Below are positions 8,585 through 16,266 of a stretch of DNA of 64,000 nucleotides, one piece after another. The DNA is from Saccharibacillus sp. JS10 (GTDB taxonomy: Bacteria; Bacillota; Bacilli; Paenibacillales; Paenibacillaceae): NCBI RefSeq assembly GCF_024436065.1, contig NZ_JANFNS010000004.1, positions 310,001 to 374,000 on the forward strand. The letters run 5' to 3'. The translations under genes were made by a program, and so were the position numbers. The notes below the pieces were generated by a model. The model was given only the letters and a program-made list of their open reading frames with translations, had not been told where the DNA came from and ran no database searches. Each line of letters begins with the position of its first letter. Within the stretch, counting starts at the first letter, position 1.

Positions 8585-8712
8585 GTAGTGGTGTTCGTCA
8601 TGCGCCTAGCCCAGCGAAGGGTGGGAAGCCCCGAAAATCGCCTTTGAGGCTTCAGCCGAAACAGCGATTGCAGGGACTTCCCTCCCGAAGCGCCGCAGCT
8701 GCACCACCACCC
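8585..8712. repeat. Long imperfect inverted repeat before the permease genes
   Basis: The arms at about 8614-8641 and 8664-8692 are self-complementary with a few mismatches: GGGAAG and CCC pair with GGG and CTTCCC, and AATCGC with GCGATT. An outer GTGGTG (8588) pairs with CACCAC (8702 onward). The whole 230-bp gap would fold into one long hairpin just upstream of the permease ribosome site. It has no gene. It does not match the repeat at 6065 and 42733. Confidence 0.6.
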
Positions 8713-8738
8713 AGCGACCGAGAAGAAGGAGCACCTTT

Positions 8739-9605
8739 ATGGCAAAAAGAAAAGCCGCTTTTTACTGGATGACCGTACCGGCTTTGCTGTTGTTTTTCGT
8801 TTTCCATACGTTTCCCGCTTTGCAAGGCGTATTTTATTCGTTCACCAATTGGAATGGATTCGCGAAAACGTATGACTTTGTAGGCTTCAAAAATTACTAC
8901 TATCTGTTCCAAGACGACAATGTCGGCAACGCGTATTGGTTTACTTTTAGATTCGCTGTCGTCGTCACTTTGATTATCAACGTCTTGAGTTTGCTGATCG
9001 CGATGGGCTTAAACGCCAGTATCAAAGCCCGGAACTTTTTCAGAGGAATCTACTTTTTACCGAACATTCTTAGCGTATTGATCGTCGGCTACATATTTAA
9101 CTATCTCTTTTCCAACGTATTCACCGTTTGGGGCGAAAATCTCGGTCTAGGCTGGTTGTCCACCAACTTGCTCGGCAGCCAAGCCCTAGCTTGGACAGGT
9201 GTGGTTTTCGTTGCAGTCTGGCAAGGGATTGCATTGAATACGATTTTGTACCTTTCCGGTCTGCAAACGATCCCGACGCAACTTTACGAAGCATCCGGGC
9301 TTGATGGAGCGAACAAATGGCAAGAGTTTTGGAAAATTACGTTCCCGCTGATCGCACCGTTTTTCACGATCAATATGGTACTTGCGATGAAAAACGCGCT
9401 GATGGTCTTTGATCTGATCGTCGCGTTGACGAACGGCGGGCCTGGACGCGCCACGCAATCGATCTCGCACCTGATCTATACCGGCGGATTTGAAGGTGGC
9501 GAATTTGCCTATCAATCGGCGAACTCTGTGATTTACTTTATCGTGATCGCTGTGATCTCGATTGTGCAAATCCGATACTTGCAAAGAAGGGAGACGGATA
9601 TGTAA
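8739..9605 (+). CDS. Carbohydrate ABC transporter permease, MalF type
   Basis: A 288-residue inner permease subunit with six predicted membrane helices. The cytoplasmic EAA loop is visible as LYEASGLDGANKWQEFWKITFPLI, which docks to the ATPase. The short form, lacking the large MalF periplasmic insert, is typical of Gram-positive sugar importers. It overlaps the next permease gene by one base (TAATG), so the two are translationally coupled. AAGGAG precedes its ATG. It is separated from the binding-protein gene by a 230-bp structured gap. Confidence 0.9.
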   Translation: MAKRKAAFYWMTVPALLLFFVFHTFPALQGVFYSFTNWNGFAKTYDFVGFKNYYYLFQDDNVGNAYWFTFRFAVVVTLIINVLSLLIAMGLNASIKARNFFRGIYFLPNILSVLIVGYIFNYLFSNVFTVWGENLGLGWLSTNLLGSQALAWTGVVFVAVWQGIALNTILYLSGLQTIPTQLYEASGLDGANKWQEFWKITFPLIAPFFTINMVLAMKNALMVFDLIVALTNGGPGRATQSISHLIYTGGFEGGEFAYQSANSVIYFIVIAVISIVQIRYLQRRETDM

Positions 9606-10432
9606 TGAAAAGTCGTACACGCACGAACTGGGTTGCGATGATCTTAATCGCACTCGGTACGATCTTTATTTTGTTCCCTCTTTATATGGCAGTGACGATC
9701 TCGCTCAAAAATCAAAACGATATGCTGAATTCGATTTTTGGACTACCTACAAATTTAAGGTTCGAAAACTTTGCCAAAGCCATCGAAATGACGAACTTTT
9801 TTCAAGCGCTTGGCAATAGTGCAATCGTAACGTTATCGACAGTGGTACTGACGATTTTGAGTAACTCCCTCGTTGCTTATGCCATCGCTCGCAATATGAA
9901 TAAAAATAAATTTTTTAAAAGTTTATATTTCTACTTTATTAGCGCGATGTTTATTCCGTTTCCGATTATCATGCTGCCGATCGTCAAGCTGACCGCTTCA
10001 TTCGGTATGACGAATTTATTCGGGCTGATTATTTTGCATACGGTATATGGGCTTGCTTTCAACGTATTTATCTATGTCGGCTATATTCGTTCGATTCCGA
10101 TTGATTTGGAAGAAGCGGCTACGGTAGACGGCACCGGTACATTCGGTACATTTACGAGAATCATTTTCCCGCTGATGGCACCGATCAATGCAACGGTAGG
10201 GATTCTGATCTGTTTGTCGACGTATAATGATTTCTTGCTCCCGCTCGTCATTATTAGCGATCAAAGCCAGTACACCTTGCCGCTGGTTCAGTATGTGTTC
10301 CAGGGACAGTTTAATACCGAATTCAATCTGGCGTTTGCTTCGTATCTACTCGCCATGTTGCCGATGATCGTGATTTATCTGTTTGCGCAAAAATGGATTA
10401 TCAACGGTGTAACGCAAGGTGCAGTCAAGTAA
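9605..10432 (+). CDS. Carbohydrate ABC transporter permease, MalG type
   Basis: A 275-residue second permease subunit with six predicted helices and the EAA loop DLEEAATVDGTGTFGTFTRI. It forms a heterodimeric pore with the product of 8739-9605. No ATPase gene follows; as in many Bacillota, a shared MsmX/MsmK-type ATPase encoded elsewhere must energise the importer. The operon ends at the terminator at 10455-10503. Confidence 0.9.
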   Translation: MKSRTRTNWVAMILIALGTIFILFPLYMAVTISLKNQNDMLNSIFGLPTNLRFENFAKAIEMTNFFQALGNSAIVTLSTVVLTILSNSLVAYAIARNMNKNKFFKSLYFYFISAMFIPFPIIMLPIVKLTASFGMTNLFGLIILHTVYGLAFNVFIYVGYIRSIPIDLEEAATVDGTGTFGTFTRIIFPLMAPINATVGILICLSTYNDFLLPLVIISDQSQYTLPLVQYVFQGQFNTEFNLAFASYLLAMLPMIVIYLFAQKWIINGVTQGAVK

Positions 10433-10454
10433 GTTTCAATAATTCGTTTTTTAT

Positions 10455-10503
10455 AACAAACGCTTCAAGTCCTAGAAATCGGAGCTTGAAGCGTTTGTTT
10501 TTG
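10455..10503 (+). terminator. Terminator of the sugar ABC operon
   Basis: A perfect 15-bp stem (AACAAACGCTTCAAG and its complement) with a 15-base loop is followed by T residues, 22 bp after the permease stop codon. Confidence 0.9.
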
Positions 10504-10575
10504 GGGTGCGTTATAATAACGATGAAATCCAAAAAGATCAGGCAGCAGTAAACAAAGCCAAAAAGGAGATCGTCG

Positions 10576-11730
10576 ATGTCCAACCTAACGTTCAACGATG
10601 AGCGGCTTTATATCGAATCACACGGTACACATATATCGTTATTATCTAAAGAATATGCGTTATTTCGCTTTTTATATATTCACGTTAATCGTGTGTTTAG
10701 CCGGGAACAATTGCTGGATCGCGTATGGGCAGGAGAGTATCCCGTTGATCGTACGGTAGATGATCATGTCTACCGATTGCGTAAAAAATTAAAAGGATTA
10801 CCTGGTTTGAAAATCGAGACCGTGCGAAATGTAGGGTACTGCTTAACCCAATCCATTTCTCCCGATTTGTCGGCAAACGAATCTTTCAAAGACCCAGCTG
10901 TTCAAGAAGCAATGAATGGTGTGTTTGCGCGGTATCACAGGCTTGGAGAGGGACGTGCGATGCTGGCTCTTGCGAACCAGAAGCAAATGCTTGGATTCGA
11001 GTTGAACGTTTATTATGAACTTTATATCCATTTTGTAGAAGGGGATTTGCAATGGTTTTTGGAAACGTCGGAACCTCCGATGCGTGAACGGATTTATTGG
11101 CTGTTACTTTTCTACATCTTCGTTAATACTTCAGAGCACAAATCCGAGCTTTGCGAACAAGCTCTTGATCTTCGTGCATTACCGGCATACGGGCATGAGG
11201 AGATGGAGATCTTGAACATCGCCAATCTGTATGCGTCAGAAGGAAAAATAGAAAAAGCGAAGCATACCCTTTCGCGAGGTCGGGAAAAAGCAATTGCGAA
11301 TAGGTTAGACGGCTTTCTCATTCCGATCGAAATTTCGGAATTGTATATCCATTTGATCGACGGGCAACTTCAAACCGCTTATCGGCAATCGCTTTATATC
11401 TCGGAACTTTTAGAACAAGCTCCTTATTTACGCGAATTAGCGGATTATCAAATGCTTGAAGGGACAAGACTTTGGTTGAGCGGAGAGATCGCGCATGGGC
11501 AACAGTTGTTGGGTCAAGGGTTGGAGACGTTCGAGCGTTCCGGCTTCGTTCCGAATCGATTATTAGCGCTGCATCGCGTTCATCATATTTTGCAAAGACA
11601 AGTACGGGGTAGCGACATGGAGCGTCTTTATTTTCGTAAAAGAGCCCAAGAAGCAGAACGGCTAGGATGGAGTCATTCTTTACAAGCGCGGCTTTCCGTA
11701 GAGATCCATCGTTACTTGGAGGCGTTGTAA
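10576..11730 (+). CDS. SARP-like regulator: OmpR-type winged helix plus TPR-like helical domain
   Basis: A 384-residue protein. Residues 1-95 are an OmpR/PhoB-type winged-helix DNA-binding domain (LLSKEYALFRFLYIHVNRVF, SREQLLDRVWAGEY, RTVDDHVYRLRKKLK, ETVRNVGYCL) without a receiver domain. The remaining ~285 residues are all-helical with TPR-like stretches (ILNIANLYASEGKIEKAKHT). This order of winged helix then TPR is that of SARP/AfsR activators, which are common in actinobacteria but uncommon in Bacillota. It reads towards the MFS exporter gene 120 bp downstream, which may be its target. AAAAAGGAGA precedes the ATG. The effector is unknown. Confidence 0.7.
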   Translation: MSNLTFNDERLYIESHGTHISLLSKEYALFRFLYIHVNRVFSREQLLDRVWAGEYPVDRTVDDHVYRLRKKLKGLPGLKIETVRNVGYCLTQSISPDLSANESFKDPAVQEAMNGVFARYHRLGEGRAMLALANQKQMLGFELNVYYELYIHFVEGDLQWFLETSEPPMRERIYWLLLFYIFVNTSEHKSELCEQALDLRALPAYGHEEMEILNIANLYASEGKIEKAKHTLSRGREKAIANRLDGFLIPIEISELYIHLIDGQLQTAYRQSLYISELLEQAPYLRELADYQMLEGTRLWLSGEIAHGQQLLGQGLETFERSGFVPNRLLALHRVHHILQRQVRGSDMERLYFRKRAQEAERLGWSHSLQARLSVEIHRYLEAL

Positions 11731-11850
11731 ACAATGTTTCGTTTTTCCCTCTGATAAACCTCTGACATTTCCCGTTTATGCTGAATCCGTAGAACAAGAC
11801 GGAAGCTGTTCCATGTAGCGTAGGGCGGCTTGGGAAAAGGGGAAATAGGT

Positions 11851-13137
11851 ATGAAAACAGAGTCAGAAAAAAAGACGGTCAAGCGATCTTCGCTACTCCG
11901 AAATCCGGTATTTGGTCGACTGTTCGCGGCTTATGGGACTTCGGTGTTCGGAAATTGGTTCGATGTGATCGCAATCCAAGTGCTGATTGGGTATCGGTGG
12001 CAATCTACGCCTTTAGAGATCGCTTTAATTCCAATCGGTATGGCGTTGCCAGGGATTTTGCTTGGATCGCTTGCGGGAGCAGCAGTCGATCGCTTTCACC
12101 CGTTGAAGTTGATGAAAATCTCGCATCTGCTCACAGCATGGATTACAATCGTTATTTTATTTGCGCCGAATATTTACGTGCTACTTCCACTCTTGTCGCT
12201 GCGTGCTTCATTGGAGTTGTTTATTATTCCGGCGCAACAGACGTTGACCAAAAGCATCGTCGAAGAAAATCGATTGGTCGATGCTTCGTCGCTAAACGGT
12301 CTTATCGCGCAGCTGTCGAGAGTAATTGGACCTTTGGCAGGGGCTGGAGTATTGGCATTGGGGTCGCCGCAACTTTGTATTTTGATTAATGCAATTGCAA
12401 GGGGCATTGCTTATATGATTTTGAATACAGTTCCGAGACCTTCGCTTCCTACTTTTGTGCAGCAAAGTCCGGCGAGTTCTCCAACCTCTCAAGCAAAAAC
12501 CAGTTTGCGACAAGAGTTATGGGAAGGATGGAAGTTCGTTATCCGTACTCGGATTGTACTGCATCTATTAATGTTTGCTTTATGCGGGATGCTAATAATC
12601 CAGACCATCGATTTTCAATTTGTCAGTTTATTTCGGGATTTAGCACCCCGTAATGAGACCGCAATCGGTTGGTTGCTTGCCGCCTCAGGAATTTCGGCAG
12701 GTGTAATTGCAGTAGCAAATATGCGTATTGAAGCTTTACGTCAATGCCGATACGCGTTCAAATTAGGTAGCGGCTATGCACTGATCGGATTATCGATCTG
12801 GCTACTCAGTTTATTATCAGCCGACTATTCGATTATTGAGCTAATCGCAATCGGATTGTTATTAGGCGCTGGCAACGGATTGTTTGTCATCACGTTTAGT
12901 TATGCCTTACAAAAAGAAACGCCCGCCGAGATGACTGGACGTGTATTCGGTATTCAAAATACGATGTTCAGTATCGTAATGATTGCGGCGCCTCTGCTTG
13001 GCGGTCTATTCATTCAAAAGTTTGGCGCTAGTGAAATTTTCAATATTTCTGGACTGCTGATTTTTACGCTCGGTTTAATCGGACTAACTATCGGACCCTA
13101 TTTATGGAAGTATCAAACGTCAATATCCGAACATTAA
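11851..13137 (+). CDS. MFS transporter, probable drug efflux (MefA-like group)
   Basis: A 428-residue 12-helix major facilitator. The N-terminal RNPVFGRLFAAYGTSVFGNW and the later TPAEMTGRVFGIQNTMFSIV match the transmembrane secretion effector/macrolide-efflux subgroup. Motif A-like GSLAGAAVDRFHPLKLM lies between helices 2 and 3. I chose the ATG at 11851, which is preceded by AAAAGGGGAAATAGGT; an in-frame TTG at 11830 would leave the ribosome site inside the gene. The substrate is unknown. The terminator at 13146 ends the transcript. Confidence 0.82.
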   Translation: MKTESEKKTVKRSSLLRNPVFGRLFAAYGTSVFGNWFDVIAIQVLIGYRWQSTPLEIALIPIGMALPGILLGSLAGAAVDRFHPLKLMKISHLLTAWITIVILFAPNIYVLLPLLSLRASLELFIIPAQQTLTKSIVEENRLVDASSLNGLIAQLSRVIGPLAGAGVLALGSPQLCILINAIARGIAYMILNTVPRPSLPTFVQQSPASSPTSQAKTSLRQELWEGWKFVIRTRIVLHLLMFALCGMLIIQTIDFQFVSLFRDLAPRNETAIGWLLAASGISAGVIAVANMRIEALRQCRYAFKLGSGYALIGLSIWLLSLLSADYSIIELIAIGLLLGAGNGLFVITFSYALQKETPAEMTGRVFGIQNTMFSIVMIAAPLLGGLFIQKFGASEIFNISGLLIFTLGLIGLTIGPYLWKYQTSISEH

Positions 13138-13145
13138 TTCCCCTC

Positions 13146-13178
13146 ATGCCCCTTTTCGTGAAGAAAAGGGGCATTTGT
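13146..13178 (+). terminator. Terminator after the MFS gene
   Basis: A perfect 12-bp stem (ATGCCCCTTTTC with its complement) and 5-base loop lies 8 bp after the stop codon. The T tract is short. Confidence 0.8.
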
Positions 13179-13382
13179 CATGGAACTGTAACACATAAAT
13201 CTAATATTTTTTCTGGAAAAATCGAAAAAATGTTTTAAGCTATAGAAAGAGGGTTTTTGTTAAGGTAAGACCCAAATTTAGGAAATCATTTGACAATTAT
13301 TTGGATGAACTTGGTATCGCGCTTGACGATAAGCGCTTTTGATTTTATATATCCTTCGGGAATGAAAAGAGGACATGTCGAT

Positions 13383-14225
13383 ATGAAAAAAACACGCCGC
13401 CTCGCCGTCTCTATTTTGATCTGCCTTTCGATTACTGCTGCGGCATTGACAGCTTCGGCTTCGGTTCCAATCAAAGTGTACGAGAATGGAACCGAAGTTT
13501 CTACCGAAGCGTCTCCACGATTCGTAGAAGGACAAGTCATGATTCCTTTTCATCTGGCAGAAGAGTTGTTTGAACGTAAATTGAGTTATGATCCTGTCAA
13601 TCGCGTGATGAATGTAAACGATAACCGGGCACAGATCGCGCAATCGGAAGATGGATTGTTTTCAATTACTGGCACTGAAGAACGTGACGGCATGTGGGAT
13701 CGACTTCGTTTGACGACAAACGACCGTGAAGTATCTGTGCCTGGCAAAGCTTTAGGTCTAGATAGTTACGCTCCAGAGTTTGTATCCGCTTCGCTGACTG
13801 GCGGCGACAAGTCTGATCTAGTGGTGTTACTGACACAAGGATACGGTACTGGCGTGTATATCAATGAAGCGGTGGTGTATACCGAAGACTTGCACCAAGT
13901 TCCATTGGAAGACGGAGCTGTGGCTTTGCTCAAGCAATTTAATTCAAAGCAGCAAGCGGATGGATCGATTGAGATTCAAGCTGGAGGAGTTAGCACCGTT
14001 GTTTCCGGAGATCGTTTGTTTACAAATGTAGCGGATCGAGGAGATCGTGCAAGTATCGGCAGTGTGCTTCGTTATGAAGTAAACGATAATATACTGAGTA
14101 TCACAGCGGGCGTACTGGTCGGTACATCCGAGTTTATCGGAGATATGAAGCTCGATTACACGTACCAAAATGGTGTGCTGCAAGCCGGAAAAGCGGTATT
14201 TACTCCTTACGAGGAATATCGCTGA
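13383..14225 (+). CDS. Secreted protein with copper amine oxidase N-terminal-like domain
   Basis: A 280-residue exported protein. MKKTRRLAVSILICLSITAA is a Sec signal peptide ending near ASAS. Residues ~30-80 (VPIKVYENGTEVS, then FVEGQVMIPFHLAEELF) look like the copper-amine-oxidase N-terminal (stalk) domain that is common in Paenibacillaceae surface proteins and is not itself catalytic. The rest is beta-rich and not recognised. I chose the ATG at 13383 because AAAAGAGGA lies upstream and the signal peptide begins there; an upstream in-frame extension has no ribosome site. No anchor is visible, so it is probably released or wall-associated. No terminator was seen after it. Confidence 0.62.
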   Translation: MKKTRRLAVSILICLSITAAALTASASVPIKVYENGTEVSTEASPRFVEGQVMIPFHLAEELFERKLSYDPVNRVMNVNDNRAQIAQSEDGLFSITGTEERDGMWDRLRLTTNDREVSVPGKALGLDSYAPEFVSASLTGGDKSDLVVLLTQGYGTGVYINEAVVYTEDLHQVPLEDGAVALLKQFNSKQQADGSIEIQAGGVSTVVSGDRLFTNVADRGDRASIGSVLRYEVNDNILSITAGVLVGTSEFIGDMKLDYTYQNGVLQAGKAVFTPYEEYR

Positions 14226-14557
14226 ATCCAGCGCTATCGATCTGGTTGAAAATCATCGAAATGATTTGGACTCCAAGTGTATAAAGTCCCCTTCTAAATA
14301 TTGCTTGCCGATTCGCTTAAAAAGCCTTATATTCCTCTTTGGGCATGACCTTTTTCCTATTAAAATCAATAAGTTCGGAGAGTTACCCTCTTTATGAAAA
14401 AGTGAAACACCTTTACAGAGCTATGGAAAAAATGGAAAACCTATTTCAAACCACTATAGAATCGGTTAAGATCAAGATAAGAGAATTTTCCTATTTCAAA
14501 AAACGGAACGACTAGGTTGCATCTATTACTTCGATTTCAAGGGGGTCGACGGAACTT
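14226..14557. other. Gene-free spacer before the KaiC-like operon, with a spaced direct repeat
   Basis: I see no gene or riboswitch here. CCTATTTCAAA occurs at 14440-14450 and again at 14490-14500, exactly 50 bp apart, either side of a possible -10 (TATAGA at 14455). A similar A-rich stretch ending CTATAGAA occurs upstream of the secreted-protein gene at about 13214-13250. These could be regulator sites for the operon. No confident -35 was found. Confidence 0.4.
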
Positions 14558-16003
14558 ATGCAAGAGACGGGGTTGCTACACGATATTGTACACACTGGAG
14601 TTCCGGGGTTAGATGTGTTGTTAAACGGGGGCGTTCCTCGTGGAACGACGATCATACTCGAAGGGAATCCCGGTACGGGCAAGACGACACTGGGCATTCA
14701 ATTTTTGCTTGAAGGCGCAAGGCAATATGGCGAATCAGGCATCTATATTACTTTCGAGGAGCTTCCGGAACAGATTTATCGAGACATGTCCGGTTTTGGA
14801 TGGGATCTAAAAGAACTGGAACGGCAAAACAAATTACGTATCATCTGTTTGGAACCCGATGTGTTGCTCGATCAAATGATGCGAACAGACGGGTTATTTG
14901 AGCAGTTAATCCGTGAGATCGATTGCAAGCGTGTCGTAATCGATAGTATTAGTCTGTTTCGTTCATTAGGCGGGCTACAAGGCGATGGTCGTGAACAAAT
15001 TTATTCGATTCGCAATATCATGCGTAAATTCAATCTGACCGCTTTTTTCCTTCGAGAGTACGGAGAACAAGAAGGAAATTCGACGCCTTTCGAAAACTAT
15101 GTATGCGACGGAATTATTCGTTTGTCGCTGCGTGAGCACTTAGAGAAATATCGCAAACGCACGATCGAAATTTTGAAAATGCGCGGAACGTGTATTGTCG
15201 AAGGCGAACACCATTACCGCTTTTTGAACGATGGGATTTGTATTCTTCCGGCGTTGTCGATGGTGGAAGACAAAATTTTAAGCGATGGCGTTGATCGGTT
15301 AAGCACGGGAATCGAATCGCTCGATGAACTGCTGGTAGGCGGATTACCGCAAGGCAGTGCATTTATGCTCGATAGTAACAGTAAAGCCAATTATAAATAC
15401 TTGATGAATTCGATCTTGGCTGAACGACTAAAGCGCGGAGATTGTGTGCTGTTCATGTTATCGGGATTGAGTTCAGTAGAGACGGTCGATCAGACGTTGA
15501 ATTTATTCGGAGCTTCGCTCAAACAAGCGGCGCTGGAGGAACGGGTCTTCTTTATTGATCACTATCATCGCCAAGTTGAGCCGGAATACGAAAAGCTGAT
15601 GATTTACGTCGATCGTTTATCCAACGAGGAATATCAGAAAAAAGTATACGAAGCGATCTACCCGTATTTCCGCGAATCGATGATCGAAGGCAAACGTTGG
15701 TTTATCCATTACGATCTGAACACGGTAATTTCCGAGCGAGGACGTGAATTTGTTAAACGCAATTTTGCCGATGAAATGGCGCGTGCGAGAGCCGCTGGCA
15801 TCACGGTACTTTGCCAAAGCAACTTTACGGAAATCGGACTGGAAACTTCGTCTTTCCTGGAGCGTGCTTCCAATGGCGTCATTCGCACATGGGTAGACGG
15901 CAGTTATCAGTATCTTCAGATTACCAAATCTCCGGGTGGCCGCATGTCGGCTCCCCATATCGTCGATAACATCAGAGACAGACCGTTTGTTAGGCTGATA
16001 TAG
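14558..16003 (+). CDS. KaiC/GvpD/RAD55-like RecA ATPase, double domain
   Basis: A 481-residue protein with two KaiC-like halves. The first (~8-240) has GVPGLDVLLNGGVPRGTT, an intact Walker A GNPGTGKTT (36-44) and a Walker B-like stretch RVVIDSISLF. The second (~250-481) repeats the entry motif as STGIESLDELLVGGLPQGSA, but its Walker A is degenerate (DSNSKANYK), so only domain 1 should bind and hydrolyse ATP normally. Such proteins act as ATP-dependent signalling switches in clock-like or regulatory systems. It heads an operon with a small winged-helix protein (17 bp later) and a PocR-GAF-LuxR regulator. A clock function should not be assumed, since no KaiA or KaiB is present. Confidence 0.8.
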   Translation: MQETGLLHDIVHTGVPGLDVLLNGGVPRGTTIILEGNPGTGKTTLGIQFLLEGARQYGESGIYITFEELPEQIYRDMSGFGWDLKELERQNKLRIICLEPDVLLDQMMRTDGLFEQLIREIDCKRVVIDSISLFRSLGGLQGDGREQIYSIRNIMRKFNLTAFFLREYGEQEGNSTPFENYVCDGIIRLSLREHLEKYRKRTIEILKMRGTCIVEGEHHYRFLNDGICILPALSMVEDKILSDGVDRLSTGIESLDELLVGGLPQGSAFMLDSNSKANYKYLMNSILAERLKRGDCVLFMLSGLSSVETVDQTLNLFGASLKQAALEERVFFIDHYHRQVEPEYEKLMIYVDRLSNEEYQKKVYEAIYPYFRESMIEGKRWFIHYDLNTVISERGREFVKRNFADEMARARAAGITVLCQSNFTEIGLETSSFLERASNGVIRTWVDGSYQYLQITKSPGGRMSAPHIVDNIRDRPFVRLI

Positions 16004-16019
16004 GGGGCACACGAGAAAG

Positions 16020-16265
16020 ATGACGATTTCGGATCAGGAGTTGTTAAAGTTGCAGATGGAATGTACCGTATTTTTCGAAAATAACCCTTATGCTTACGAA
16101 ACGGAAAAAGGGCTGGCGAAAAAGCTGGGGCGTGACATCGAGCCTCTACGTATTGTATTGAATCGTTTAGCCGCAATCTCCATCCTAGAAAAAAGAGGTG
16201 AAGGGAACATGGCCATTTATTCGTACAAAACCCCTTATACTCAAAACGAAGTGGAGATCCATTAA
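16020..16265 (+). CDS. Small winged-helix-like protein
   Basis: An 81-residue protein lying between the KaiC-like ATPase and the LuxR regulator, 17 bp after the first and one base before the second. The sequence has three amphipathic helices followed by a beta-wing-like pair (AKKLGRDIEPLRIVLNRLAA, then GNMAIYSYKTPY), suggesting a compact winged helix. It starts MTISDQELLKLQMEC after GAAAG. Its position suggests it is an adaptor between the ATPase and the transcription factor, or a small DNA-binding subunit. I do not recognise a named family. Confidence 0.6.
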   Translation: MTISDQELLKLQMECTVFFENNPYAYETEKGLAKKLGRDIEPLRIVLNRLAAISILEKRGEGNMAIYSYKTPYTQNEVEIH

Positions 16266-16266
16266 T

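Noticed and set aside
8614-8692. Third copy of the structured repeat seen at 6065 and 42733
   Set aside because: It is also palindromic, but it shares none of the conserved blocks such as GAAATTCGTTTCGGTCGC or GGCGAACGCTAACGCT.
11830-11850. N-terminal extension of the MFS gene from TTG 11830
   Set aside because: The best ribosome site lies within the extension, directly before ATG 11851.
14558-16003. Circadian clock gene kaiC
   Set aside because: The second domain lacks Walker A and there is no kaiA or kaiB nearby. It belongs to the broader KaiC/GvpD/RAD55 group.
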